A DNA stretch of 64,000 bases from Deltaproteobacteria bacterium (GCA_029858505.1 JAOUEW010000002.1:1-64000); one strand, 5' to 3'; counted from the stretch's first letter, positions 34,616-43,699 are shown. A program made the numbers and translations. Notes: generated by a model not told the origin, from the letters alone.

Positions 34616-36538
34616 ATGTCTGAGTTCATGGTCAAACACGGCCCGAATGTGATCCATCCAGAAACCCCCAGTGCGGTGGGTTCCCGTAACTCCTTGTTTC
34701 GCGATAGCCGGGACGAATACTCTGAGTCGAGGCTGGTGGTCGACGAGGAAGTCGACAAAATTTTGAACCACATTCACGCCAAACTGCCGCCGGAAGTCGC
34801 CTCTCGGTTGGAAGTGATGGGTTCGGTGAAGTCGAAGCTGCATACGTACTACAACCAGTCCATGCAGAACATGTCCAACCGGTACCTCACCACGTTGGAA
34901 GATGAACTGGGTAAAAAGGTTCGCAACATGATTGACACCGAAGAAATGCGGGGTTTGAATCGCTATGCCCCTCGGTCGGTGTCTTACCTGTTGGACCGCA
35001 TTGCTGGTGGCGACAAGTTCAACACCGGTGAAATTGAAAAATCCATCGTGAACATGTATGGCCACTTGCACGGCCACGTTCAACGGGAAATGAACGACCT
35101 GGAAACCCGCACCAACTCGTTGTTGCGCCGGAAAATTGACGTGGGTGCCTTTGTGCGGGGCGAAAACGCTTACGCCATCGTGAAGTGCTCCTTCCGCGAT
35201 GACCCGCTCAAACCTGAAAACGTAACCCAGGTGAAATTGGCTTTGGGGATTTTGGATTCCGAATTGATCAGCCCCATTTACCCCTGGGCAACCCCTACCC
35301 TGAACATCGTGAAAGACATCGTGTCCAAGCAGATTCAAGATGCTTTGGACAGCGAGTTGGACCAAATCAACGCCAGCTTGGTGGATGAGGGCAAGTCGGA
35401 ATTGACCGCGGAAGAGAAGATTTTCGAGCGGGTCAAAGCCCTGGACAACCACGTGTCGGATGACCTGATGGAAGGCTCCAAACGCTACAGCACCGTGTCC
35501 AAGAAAATCTTTGACGCCGTGGAAGGGCTGGAAGCCACCATTGACTGGAATGACTATGACCCCATGCGCGTGCGGGAAAACACCTTCAAGCTGATTGAAT
35601 CGGAAAACATCCGAAACCGCGGTTACAACACGGCGGTCAACACCTTGACCCACGTGTTGGACTGGAGCCGGATGGGCTATCAGCACATTGAAAACTACAA
35701 GAACTCTCGGGATTGCATCATTCGCGAATACCACGAGACCAATGAGGACTTGCTGCCCGATGAGCGGTATGCTCTGCGCTTGCGGCACCTGACCTACCAC
35801 CAAATTTTGGTGTGGCGCGAAGCCTATCAAGCGCAATTGAGCGAGTTCATCCGCACCGTGATGGAACTGTGGAGCGTGGTGGAGAAAATTTACGAGGAAG
35901 ACCGCAACAAGAACCGGAAAGAAGACTGGGAGTCCTTGTACAACCGCTTGGTGACTTCTGGTGAAGAAGGTGGCTCTTGGATTATGCGCCCACGGTTTGG
36001 CGGCGGTGATGAAGAGGAAGAATCCTCGACCTCTTCGGAAGAAGCTCCGAAGTGGAACGAAATTAACTTCGTGCAGCCCCAGGAAAACGGCCTGACCGCG
36101 GCCAACCCCAAGCTGCAAAATCAATTTTCCGATATCCGCGGGCGGTTTCCCGTGATGCGGGAGCGCCTGGCCAAGGTGTTCGGCGATCTGACCACCGATG
36201 TGCGTGACATTGTGGAAGCTCGGATCACTTTCTTGGAGAACCAGTTCAACCTGTTTGGCATGCAAATCAATCCGTACCATGTGAACCCCGGTGTTCTGCT
36301 GGAGCTTGACATTGTGAGCGTCAAGCGCAAAAACACCACCATGATGGCCATGGCCAACGTGCTGAACGAATTCTTGTCCAGCGTGTCCAAAGGGTTCCAA
36401 GACGCGGCCTTTGCCTCCTTCTCTCGGCGCCGCTCTACTCAACGGGCTGACTTGGCTGAAGGGTTTGGTTCCGCCACCCAGTTGGGAAGCGATGACCAAG
36501 CGCCTGTGGTTGCTCCTCACGAAGAAACGATGGAGTAA
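34616..36538 (+). CDS. CfpA-like cytoplasmic filament protein, paralogue 2
   Basis: A 640-residue, mainly helical cytoplasmic protein paralogous to the product at 28627-30447. It looks closer to recalled spirochaete CfpA: KFNTGEIEKSIVNMYGHLHG, VGAFVRGENAYAIVKCSF, LDSELISPI, GSKRYSTVSKK, NRGYNTAVNTLTHVLDWSR, LPDERYALRL, NPYHVNPGVLLEL, SVKRKNTTMMAMANVLNEF and a tail with FASFSRRRSTQR. A linker at about 455-480 is rich in Glu and Ser. The start at 34616 follows AAAGGAGA seven bases upstream. It is the last gene of the cluster and is closed by a perfect terminator. Two paralogues may co-assemble or form distinct ribbons. Confidence 0.78.
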   Translation: MSEFMVKHGPNVIHPETPSAVGSRNSLFRDSRDEYSESRLVVDEEVDKILNHIHAKLPPEVASRLEVMGSVKSKLHTYYNQSMQNMSNRYLTTLEDELGKKVRNMIDTEEMRGLNRYAPRSVSYLLDRIAGGDKFNTGEIEKSIVNMYGHLHGHVQREMNDLETRTNSLLRRKIDVGAFVRGENAYAIVKCSFRDDPLKPENVTQVKLALGILDSELISPIYPWATPTLNIVKDIVSKQIQDALDSELDQINASLVDEGKSELTAEEKIFERVKALDNHVSDDLMEGSKRYSTVSKKIFDAVEGLEATIDWNDYDPMRVRENTFKLIESENIRNRGYNTAVNTLTHVLDWSRMGYQHIENYKNSRDCIIREYHETNEDLLPDERYALRLRHLTYHQILVWREAYQAQLSEFIRTVMELWSVVEKIYEEDRNKNRKEDWESLYNRLVTSGEEGGSWIMRPRFGGGDEEEESSTSSEEAPKWNEINFVQPQENGLTAANPKLQNQFSDIRGRFPVMRERLAKVFGDLTTDVRDIVEARITFLENQFNLFGMQINPYHVNPGVLLELDIVSVKRKNTTMMAMANVLNEFLSSVSKGFQDAAFASFSRRRSTQRADLAEGFGSATQLGSDDQAPVVAPHEETME

Positions 36539-36613
36539 TCCCTGAGTCCACCGAACCCGGATTAGAACATCTGGGTTCATGGAAACAGATCCAGGAAATA
36601 CATACCGTATTCA

Positions 36614-36642
36614 GGGGCCGGTTATACCGGCCCCTTTTTTTT
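36614..36642 (+). terminator. Rho-independent terminator of the filament cluster
   Basis: GGGGCCGG (36614-36621) and CCGGCCCC (36627-36634) form a perfect 8-bp stem with a 5-nt loop, followed by eight T. Confidence 0.95.
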
Positions 36643-36703
36643 GTGGTTTTTTCAGGCATCGAGAGACCTTGTCTTTTTGGGGGGGTCTTCTTGTGGGTTG
36701 TCA

Positions 36704-36731
36704 TTGCCCCCCATTGCCAACCGGGTATAAT
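36704..36731 (+). promoter_or_regulatory. Probable sigma70 promoter of gspL, leaderless
   Basis: A perfect -10 TATAAT (36726-36731) has a weak -35 TTGCCC (36704-36709) with 16-bp spacing; TTGTCA at 36698 has a 22-bp spacing that is too long. The expected transcription start falls at about 36738, the A of the gspL ATG. No ribosome site is seen, so the mRNA may be leaderless. Confidence 0.55.
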
Positions 36732-36737
36732 ACGGCC

Positions 36738-38882
36738 ATGAACGACTCCTTCCATTTGATTTGTTTGGCCCCTTCCTTTGCCGAATGGGTCACCCTTTCT
36801 GGGGGTCTGCCCAAACAGACCAGCCGACAGGTTGCGTTTAAAATTGAAGAGGGCCAAGACGAGGATGTAAAGGCGTGCTTTTTTCCCACCGATTGGCGGG
36901 TGGATCCCAAAGGGAAAACGCACACGGTGGTGGTCTTATCTTCAGAATGGTGCCGGTACAGAAAACTTTATTTCCCCTTCAAAGACGCTAAAAAAATTCG
37001 ACAAGCCATTCCGTTTGAACTGGAAAGTGATTTACTGGAGGACTTGAACCGGTATGTTTACAATGTACGGATGATTTCCCAGGGGGAGGGGACGCTGGTC
37101 GTGGTCTCGTTGTTGGAAAAGAACATTCTGGAGGAGGTTCTGCGAAGTGTGGAAGGGGGTGGATTTCGCCCTGTCCGGGTGACGGCGTCCTCTGTGGTGC
37201 TCCCGCGAGAGGAAGATAAGAAAGGATTGGAATGTCAGGTGTACTTGGGGCCGGAGGAGGCTGTGGTTGTGTTGGACCAAGATGGGGTTCCCATGACGGC
37301 AAAATCCTTCGAGGTCCCTTCAGCGCCAGGCTTTTCTTCAGAACAAGAAACGATTTCACCGGATCAGGGGTTGTTGAAACTGCAAGAGAGTGCCCGGAGG
37401 GAAGAATTTAGGAACAAAACCAACCGATGGATGGAGGAAATCACTAGGTTTATTCGGAATCTAGCCATGGGGGGAGAAGTTCAGGTACAACTCCATGGTT
37501 TGTATGCTCCCTTGGTGGTCTGGAGGGGAAATAGGATGGAATGGGCGGAGAAAGACGCGGCCCTGCCTGCTGGGTGGCTAGAGGCCGCCAAGGAACGCCT
37601 GAAGGATGAAGAAGAACAAAGGGAGAAGGAAAAAAAAGGGGAGGAAAAGAACGAAGATAAGGCCGAATTAAAAACCAGCGGGCAAGCGGGTCTTGGTAAA
37701 AAACAGTCAGATAAAACGAAACAAATCGCTCTGCAAAAAGAACTGGCCAAGCTGAAAGCGCTGGAAGAAAAAAAACTTCAACGCAGGGATCAAGAAAAAA
37801 AGAAAACCCAGGTACGCGCGAATAAAATATATTCCGACTGGAAAACCAAATATACCCGGTTGAAAGCGCGCCAACGGGCGGATTGGAAAGATTTAAAAAA
37901 CAAACTGTGGGAGGAAAGAAATAAATTCTGGGCGGAAGATAAAACATCAAAGGCCGCGACGAAAAAAGAAAACGCCATGAGGGCCCAGGCCGAACGTTCG
38001 GGGCAATTGGTCGAATATCGCAAAGCGGCGGATGAGCGAGAAACCAAGCGGAAGGAAAATTTGCGGGGGAAGTACGCAAAGTTGAAAGCCCAGCAAGCTC
38101 AAACCCGTAAGACGGCTTGGGCAGACATTAAAAAAGCCCGGCGGGAAATGAAATCCCAATGGAAAACGGAGATTCAGGAGATTTGGGCTGAGTGGGACCA
38201 AAAATTCCCCTTGCCGCAAGATAACGAAAATATCGAGAAACAGAAACAAACAAACACCAGCAAAAAAGAAAAAAAGATTTCTGGGCGATGGTCACTGGGG
38301 GTGGCGATGGAAGCCGTGGCCAACCCGGAGGAACTATGGGGTTCGAGAGAGGGAAATTTTTATCGCAGAATGCCCTCTTTTCAATTCGGAGGGCTCCAAG
38401 GGATTCCCCGCCCCCCTGGCCGGTTGTTGGTGATGGGGATAAGCCTGGTTGCGCTGATGGTGGGAAATTCCACCCTGAACATGACTTTACTCAAGCAAGA
38501 GGATGCGGCCCTCAGCCAAGAGTTAGATCAGATTTATCAGCGCTACCTTCCTCCGGGTTTGGCCCCCGCCGAGCGCATGCGGGTCTTACGGCAAAAGGTA
38601 GATGACTTGGGGAGGACAAAAGGAGCTTCCGGTGGCGAAGGGGTTCGGGCGTTGGCTGTGATGGAGCAGGTGTCGATGGCCGCGGCGGGTTTGGCGGGCC
38701 TAGTGGTGGACAGCGTGATGGTGGATGAGCGGAGCGGTCTGTTATCCGGGCGAGCAACGGATGAAAACAGCCCCCGTGCGTTCCAGCAGAGGCTGGCAAC
38801 GGGCCAAGGGAGAATAACAGGGGAATTGTCGTTCAGCAAGCAGGGAGCAGATACCCGTTTCAACCTGCATTGGTCCTATTAG
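36738..38882 (+). CDS. gspL: GspL-like T2SS protein with coiled-coil insertion
   Basis: A 714-residue protein identified as the T2SS inner-membrane platform protein GspL. The evidence is an actin-like N-terminal part (about 1-275, with IPFELESDLLEDLNRYVYNV), a single TM helix (561-580), a ferredoxin-like periplasmic tail, and its place just before gspM and gspN. GspL recruits the GspE ATPase. It is far longer than usual (about 400 residues). Between the cytoplasmic domain and the TM helix lies a Lys/Glu-rich coiled coil of about 230 residues (282-512) with regularly spaced Trp. The insertion is visibly more AT-rich than its surroundings. The ATG at 36738 is chosen because longer frames run through the terminator. 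GspE is not in this window. Confidence 0.75.
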   Translation: MNDSFHLICLAPSFAEWVTLSGGLPKQTSRQVAFKIEEGQDEDVKACFFPTDWRVDPKGKTHTVVVLSSEWCRYRKLYFPFKDAKKIRQAIPFELESDLLEDLNRYVYNVRMISQGEGTLVVVSLLEKNILEEVLRSVEGGGFRPVRVTASSVVLPREEDKKGLECQVYLGPEEAVVVLDQDGVPMTAKSFEVPSAPGFSSEQETISPDQGLLKLQESARREEFRNKTNRWMEEITRFIRNLAMGGEVQVQLHGLYAPLVVWRGNRMEWAEKDAALPAGWLEAAKERLKDEEEQREKEKKGEEKNEDKAELKTSGQAGLGKKQSDKTKQIALQKELAKLKALEEKKLQRRDQEKKKTQVRANKIYSDWKTKYTRLKARQRADWKDLKNKLWEERNKFWAEDKTSKAATKKENAMRAQAERSGQLVEYRKAADERETKRKENLRGKYAKLKAQQAQTRKTAWADIKKARREMKSQWKTEIQEIWAEWDQKFPLPQDNENIEKQKQTNTSKKEKKISGRWSLGVAMEAVANPEELWGSREGNFYRRMPSFQFGGLQGIPRPPGRLLVMGISLVALMVGNSTLNMTLLKQEDAALSQELDQIYQRYLPPGLAPAERMRVLRQKVDDLGRTKGASGGEGVRALAVMEQVSMAAAGLAGLVVDSVMVDERSGLLSGRATDENSPRAFQQRLATGQGRITGELSFSKQGADTRFNLHWSY

Positions 38883-38891
38883 GAATACAAA

Positions 38892-39566
38892 ATGGCAGCG
38901 GCTGCGAAGACATTCTGGGTAAAGGCCCGGGATGCCATGAAGACGAAGGGGAACCAACTTCTGGCCCAGGTTCGTTCTCGGCTGGGGGTGAAAGGGGCAT
39001 TGGAAAGTGAGGATCACTCGGCCACCCCCACCCGACCTCCGTCTTGGTTCTCGGTGGAGATGGAGCGCTTGGGTTCAAATCTCCGGACGTTTTGGGAGGC
39101 TCGAACCACCCGAGAAAAAGGGCTCATCGGTTTGCTGGGGGGCATGTTGGCGGTGATGATCCTGGTGAGTCTAGTCTCGATGGTGGTGGGCTGGCGGGGT
39201 AACCTGGATGAAAGGGTGGAGACCAAGAGGGAGGAAGTGGCGCAAGCCAGACTTCTGGCCCAGCAAATGGCTTTGCTCGAACAATCTCCCCAGGAGCGAA
39301 TTCCCGAAGGACCCCCTGGTACCGTGGTGGGAACCCTGGCCCAACGGATGGGAGCGGGAGACCGGATTACGGTGACGGAGGGGGCGGGAGGGGAATGGAC
39401 GGTGAGAGGAGGAGGACTTTCTTTAGACGAGGGGGCCTTCTTGTTGTTTAACTTGGAAAAATCTGGCCGCTTTCGGTTGAAACGGGTGGAATGGAAACGG
39501 GGCAGCGGAGAGCCCCCTGGGATGGATGTGGAGCTGATCTTTTTCGACAGGAGTCAAGCCAAGTGA
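38892..39566 (+). CDS. gspM: GspM-like T2SS protein
   Basis: A 224-residue single-pass inner-membrane protein. A basic cytoplasmic N-terminus leads to the typical GspM segment WEARTTREKGLIGLLGGMLAV with the TM helix at about 78-100, then a periplasmic coiled coil and a small ferredoxin-like domain. GspM partners GspL in the secretion platform. The N-terminus is about 60 residues longer than in many GspM proteins. The gene begins 9 bp after gspL, and its stop overlaps the GTG start of the next gene. Confidence 0.75.
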   Translation: MAAAAKTFWVKARDAMKTKGNQLLAQVRSRLGVKGALESEDHSATPTRPPSWFSVEMERLGSNLRTFWEARTTREKGLIGLLGGMLAVMILVSLVSMVVGWRGNLDERVETKREEVAQARLLAQQMALLEQSPQERIPEGPPGTVVGTLAQRMGAGDRITVTEGAGGEWTVRGGGLSLDEGAFLLFNLEKSGRFRLKRVEWKRGSGEPPGMDVELIFFDRSQAK

Positions 39567-40420
39567 ACATCTCTGCTCGAATGAAGGGTGCGGGGGCTGT
39601 GCTGTTCGTGGTTTTATTTATGGTTGGTTTTTTTGTGAACTTCCCCCGAGAATCGGCTACGGAGTCTCTTGCTAGGCGTTTGACCAGGGACGGCATGTTG
39701 GTGGAACTGACGCCCATTCATCCGGTATGGTTTGGGTTGGGGGTAGATGAAGTCAGAATTTCGGAGATGACCCAGAGCGGGCCGGAACTGGTGTTGTCCC
39801 TCCAAGAAGTAAAAATCCCGCTGACCTGGAAGTTATGGCGGGGGCTGACGGCAGAGGGAAAGGTGGGGAAAGAAGGTCAGCTAGAGGGGGTGGTGGAATG
39901 GTGGGGCGGAGGAGTGGAGGTTCAATTCGACCAAGTGTCTTTAGAAGATATTCCTTGGATTGCCCGACAAAAGCCTAAGATTCTCCGAGGGAAACTGACC
40001 GGCATGGGAAGGATCGTTCCGGGTGGACAGGGCGCCCCCCCAAAACAGGCCAACTGGAACCTCACCATGGAAACGCTGTATCTGGAAGGGTGGGAGGTGG
40101 TGGGTCAACCTGTCCCGGTGACACGCATAGATCGGGTAGAGTTTACGGGAATCATGGAGCAATCCATCCAAATTCAAAATTTGGCCTTGCAGGGGGATAT
40201 CGCTGGTTCCATTACCGGAACCATTCAGCCCATGTGGCAATCGCCGGTGATGTCCACGGTGAACCTGGATGTGAACCTGGCCATGCAATACGATTGGATG
40301 AACCAATTGGGGTTGGCCCGGATGTTTCTGCAAGGTTACATGACCGGCAACCAACTTTCGATTGCGGTAAAGGGCCCCTTGATGACGGCTGAAATTCAAC
40401 GGAAAGAGCCCGGGAAATAA
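39563..40420 (+). CDS. gspN: GspN-like T2SS protein
   Basis: A 285-residue protein with one N-terminal TM helix and a long beta-rich periplasmic region, as in the T2SS protein GspN family (Geobacter/Leptospira-type). Segments such as LTPIHPVWFGLGVDEVRIS, then GEVEWWGG-like strands and GSITGTI, fit the repeated beta-sheet pattern. The GTG at 39563 overlaps the gspM stop (GTGA) and has AGGAG nine bases upstream; ATG at 39581 is the alternative. Position after gspL-gspM supports the call. Its role in secretion is accessory. Confidence 0.7.
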   Translation: MNISARMKGAGAVLFVVLFMVGFFVNFPRESATESLARRLTRDGMLVELTPIHPVWFGLGVDEVRISEMTQSGPELVLSLQEVKIPLTWKLWRGLTAEGKVGKEGQLEGVVEWWGGGVEVQFDQVSLEDIPWIARQKPKILRGKLTGMGRIVPGGQGAPPKQANWNLTMETLYLEGWEVVGQPVPVTRIDRVEFTGIMEQSIQIQNLALQGDIAGSITGTIQPMWQSPVMSTVNLDVNLAMQYDWMNQLGLARMFLQGYMTGNQLSIAVKGPLMTAEIQRKEPGK

Positions 40421-40448
40421 TCAAAACACGTTAAGACAGAGCGCGTTG

Positions 40449-41480
40449 ATGGAAAAACCCAACGGATTTTGGTGGATATACGGCCCCTTGGGGCTGGCCT
40501 GGATTGCCGCGTTCGCGGTGGTTTTGTGGGGGCAAACGGCTTCGGCTTTGAATTCCAGCGCGGAGGAAACCGTGCGGGTGAACCGGGGCGAAAGCCTGGG
40601 CATGGCCATTGCCCGTATGACCGAAGAGGGAAAACTGGCCCATCCCCAGGGGTTTCGGTTGCTGGCGGTTATGCGGGGAGACTCTGGCCGCATCAAGGCG
40701 GGAGAATTCGTGGTGTCTCCGGGATTGTCTCCTGGAGGGTTGTTGAATTTGATGGTGTCGGGGGAGTCTCGCCGGTTTCGCCTGACCATCCCCGAGGGAT
40801 TCAACTTGCGGGATGTGGCCGATAAAGTCGAGGCAGAACACAAGGGGAATGGAAAACGTTTCCTGGCGTTATGCCAGAATTCGGCATTCATCGCCACCTT
40901 GGGGCTTCCGTCTTGGGCCAAGGCCCCCACCCTAGAGGGCTTTTTGTACCCGGATACCTACCTGTTTGCCTACGCCACCACCGAGGAGGAAATGATCGCC
41001 TTCATGGTGGAGCGATTTAAGGAGAAAGCCGTGGAGGTCTTGGAGGAAGGGGCTCCGGAAGCGGGGTTAACCCCTTATCAAGCCTTGGTGCTGGCCTCCA
41101 TCGTGGAAAAAGAAACCGGCTTGGCCAGTGAGCGGCCCATGATTTCCGGGGTGTTTCACAACCGCCTGAAGATTCACATGCCGTTGGCCACCGACCCGGC
41201 GGTGATATATGGCGTGCCGAATTTTGACGGGAACCTGACCCGCAGGCATTTGACCACCCCTGGCCCGTATAACACCTACATCAATCAAGGTCTAACCCCC
41301 ACCCCCATCACCAACCCAGGGTTGGATGCCATTCAGGCCGCCATGAAGCCAGCCCGGGTGGAGTATCTGTTTTTCGTGGCCAAGGGAGACGGCTCCCATT
41401 ATTTTTCCAAAGACTTTAAAACCCATTCCGCTGCGGTGAGGAAATACCAAATTCGGCCTCACCGTAAACAAGGGAATTAA
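40449..41480 (+). CDS. mltG: Endolytic murein transglycosylase
   Basis: A 343-residue YceG/MltG protein that cuts nascent glycan strands at the inner membrane. It has an N-terminal TM helix (about 8-30), a LysM-like module (VRVNRGESLGMAIARM) and the catalytic domain with LEGFLYPDTY, the active-site Glu in SIVEKETG, then VFHNRL, PLATDPAVIYG, YNTYINQGLTPTPITNPG and YLFFVAKGDGSHYFS. The length is typical. A TTG one codon upstream is possible, but ATG at 40449 is preferred. It is inserted inside the T2SS operon, between gspN and gspF, where local wall cutting could help assembly of the secretion machine. Confidence 0.95.
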   Translation: MEKPNGFWWIYGPLGLAWIAAFAVVLWGQTASALNSSAEETVRVNRGESLGMAIARMTEEGKLAHPQGFRLLAVMRGDSGRIKAGEFVVSPGLSPGGLLNLMVSGESRRFRLTIPEGFNLRDVADKVEAEHKGNGKRFLALCQNSAFIATLGLPSWAKAPTLEGFLYPDTYLFAYATTEEEMIAFMVERFKEKAVEVLEEGAPEAGLTPYQALVLASIVEKETGLASERPMISGVFHNRLKIHMPLATDPAVIYGVPNFDGNLTRRHLTTPGPYNTYINQGLTPTPITNPGLDAIQAAMKPARVEYLFFVAKGDGSHYFSKDFKTHSAAVRKYQIRPHRKQGN

Positions 41481-41494
41481 CCCCAAAGGTTCCG

Positions 41495-42721
41495 ATGGCG
41501 GTTTATACCTACAAAGCCGTGGGGCCCGGGGGGGCCACTGAAAAGGGCACCGTGCAGGCCGCTTCCGTGCGGGAGGCCATGGCCCTGCTGAAGGGGCGCA
41601 ATCTTTATCCCACCGATGTGAAGCTTCACCAGCCCATGGGGTTGGGGCTGTTGGCCAACCTCACCGTGATGGCCGCGGGTGGGGGAAGCTCCAAGCAGTT
41701 GGCGGGGTTTTGCCGGCAGGTGGCCACGTTGTTGGGGGCCACCATTCCCTACGATATGGCCCTGGAGATGATTCTCCAGCAAACCACCGACCCTCGCTTC
41801 AAGACGGTCCTTTCCGATGTGCGGGGAAAGGTGATGGAGGGGGCCTATCTGGCCGATGCCATGGCCGCCTATCCACGGCACTTTCCTCCCATGATGGTGT
41901 CCATGTCTCGGGCGGGGGAGGCCTCTGGCACCCTGGTGGACGTGATGACCCGCTTGGCGGACCATTTCGACAGTGCCGCGCGCCTGCGCAGCCGGGTGAC
42001 CTCGGCGCTGGTGTATCCCTTGTTCATGTTGGTGTTTGGCTCGCTGGTGGTGATATTCCTGTTAACTTACGTGATTCCCAAAATCACCCAGCTGTTGGAA
42101 AGTTTTGGCGCGGAGTTGCCCTTGCCCACAAGAATATTGATTTTTATCAGCGATCTGATTACCAACTGGTGGTGGCTGCTGATGATCTGTGCTGGCGTGG
42201 GGGGGTGGTGGGCTTGGCGCTTTTTGCAAACCGAAGTTGGGGGCCTGTGGCGCGACAAAATGGAATTGCGGGTTCCGTTGTGGGGCGATTTGCGGCGAAA
42301 AATATTGCATCAGCGGTTTGCCCAGGTGCTGGGCACCCTGCTGAAGAGCGGGGTGGAGTTGAAGTCGGCCCTGGAGGTTTCTACCCTGGTGTTGGAAAAC
42401 CGGGTTTACCTCAATGCCATGGGCAGCGTGGTGCCCGACGTGCAAAACAAGGGTCTGCCCCTGTCTTCCGCCCTCCGCCGCACCAGTTTGTTCCCCGATG
42501 ACTACCTGCAAATGCTCACCGTGGGGGAAGAGACGGCGACTCTGGACAAGATGATGGAAAACCTGTCCAATAGATTGGAGTATGAAATCCGCACCACCCT
42601 CGATGCATCGGTGGCCATGCTGGAGCCCGTAATGATTTTGATGATGGGGGTGGTGATTCTTTTCATCGTGGTCAGCGTGTTGCTGCCCATGCTAGAACTT
42701 AACCAATTGGTGGGACAATAA
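41495..42721 (+). CDS. gspF: T2SS inner-membrane protein GspF
   Basis: A 408-residue polytopic platform protein, the core on which the pseudopilus is assembled. It starts with the classic MAVYTYKAVGPGG. Two T2SSF domains follow (about 70-195 and 270-395) with FCRQVATLLGATIPYDMAL and FAQVLGTLLKSGVELKSALEV, MVSMSRAGEASGTL and MLTVGEETATL. Three TM helices are visible. It follows mltG by 14 bp with AAAGG before the ATG, and gspG comes 2 bp later, so the genes are in one operon. Confidence 0.95.
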   Translation: MAVYTYKAVGPGGATEKGTVQAASVREAMALLKGRNLYPTDVKLHQPMGLGLLANLTVMAAGGGSSKQLAGFCRQVATLLGATIPYDMALEMILQQTTDPRFKTVLSDVRGKVMEGAYLADAMAAYPRHFPPMMVSMSRAGEASGTLVDVMTRLADHFDSAARLRSRVTSALVYPLFMLVFGSLVVIFLLTYVIPKITQLLESFGAELPLPTRILIFISDLITNWWWLLMICAGVGGWWAWRFLQTEVGGLWRDKMELRVPLWGDLRRKILHQRFAQVLGTLLKSGVELKSALEVSTLVLENRVYLNAMGSVVPDVQNKGLPLSSALRRTSLFPDDYLQMLTVGEETATLDKMMENLSNRLEYEIRTTLDASVAMLEPVMILMMGVVILFIVVSVLLPMLELNQLVGQ

Positions 42722-42723
42722 CC

Positions 42724-43164
42724 ATGACAAACCGAACACTTCAACAGCGCTCCAGGCGCCGGAAAGGCTTTTCTTTCATCGAAATCATGGTGGTGTTGAT
42801 CATCATCGCCATGATCATGGGGTTGGTGGCAACCCAAATGGTGAATTCCGCAGCGCAGGCCAGGGTGCAAACCACGAAAATTCAAATTCAGTCTCTTATT
42901 TCTTCCCTGGATTTGTACCGGCTGCAAAATGCGAATTACCCGACCACGGAACAAGGGTTGAACGCGTTGGTTAAAATGCCGGAACTGGGGCGGCTGCCCA
43001 CCAACTGGCAGGGCCCCTATCTGCGGAAACTTCCCGCCGATGGCTGGGGGAACGATTTCATATACACCAGCGATGGCAATACCTTTCAGATCATCTCCTA
43101 CGGCAAAGATGGCCAACCGGGCGGAGCGGAGTTGGATGCGGATATCACCAGCGACAAACTGTAA
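42724..43164 (+). CDS. gspG: Major pseudopilin GspG
   Basis: A 146-residue major pseudopilin, the main subunit of the T2SS pseudopilus. The prepilin peptidase site is KG|FSFIEIMVVLIIIAMIMG, with Glu5 of the mature form. The C-terminal globular part has NYPTTEQGLNALV, GPYLRKLP, DGWGNDFIY and SYGKDGQPGG, the calcium-binding signature region of GspG. The length is typical. It begins 2 bp after gspF. Confidence 0.95.
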   Translation: MTNRTLQQRSRRRKGFSFIEIMVVLIIIAMIMGLVATQMVNSAAQARVQTTKIQIQSLISSLDLYRLQNANYPTTEQGLNALVKMPELGRLPTNWQGPYLRKLPADGWGNDFIYTSDGNTFQIISYGKDGQPGGAELDADITSDKL

Positions 43165-43699
43165 GAGAAGCCGGCGAACAGCCGGCTTTTCGTTTATTGA
43201 GGTAATGGTGGTGCTGGTGCTGATTGGCCTGCTGGCCATGATGATGGTGCCCTCGTTTCAAAATTTGCTGGTGCGCAACCTGAACTGGGAGGCCAAGCGC
43301 CTGAAGGGGGTGATTCACCTGCTGCGCAACGACGCGGTGCTGACGGGCCGCCATTACCGGCTGATGCTGGACATGGAACAGGGGGCCTATTGGGCCGAGG
43401 TGCTGGCGGAAGATGGCAGGTTCCAGCCGGTCCAGGGGGTGAAGGAACTGTCCCGGCACGAGTTTACATCCTCAATCAAAATCGTGGAAATGGTGCTGTA
43501 CGGGGAAGACACCCAGCCAGCGGAACGAAAGGTGGTTCCGGTGGGGGTGGATCCCTCGGGGTTCGTGGACCCGTTTCAATTAAAATTAGAGGTGGACGGT
43601 AAACCGTTCAGCCTGAAGGCGGAAGGGTTGACTGGAAAGCTGGAACTGACGGAGGGATATGGGCCAGACCACAACATCCACGGCAAGGCGATTCGGTAG
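43136..43699 (+). CDS. gspH: Minor pseudopilin GspH
   Basis: A 187-residue minor pseudopilin with the processing site AG|FSFIEVMVVLVLIGLLAMM. The start at 43136 lies 29 bp inside gspG and has two GGAG sequences upstream; longer frames would put an implausible leader before the cleavage site. The globular part contains AKRLKGVIHLLRNDAVLTG and a GspH-like beta-sheet pattern. Overlaps with both neighbours indicate tight coupling. Confidence 0.85.
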   Translation: MRISPATNCKRSRRTAGFSFIEVMVVLVLIGLLAMMMVPSFQNLLVRNLNWEAKRLKGVIHLLRNDAVLTGRHYRLMLDMEQGAYWAEVLAEDGRFQPVQGVKELSRHEFTSSIKIVEMVLYGEDTQPAERKVVPVGVDPSGFVDPFQLKLEVDGKPFSLKAEGLTGKLELTEGYGPDHNIHGKAIR

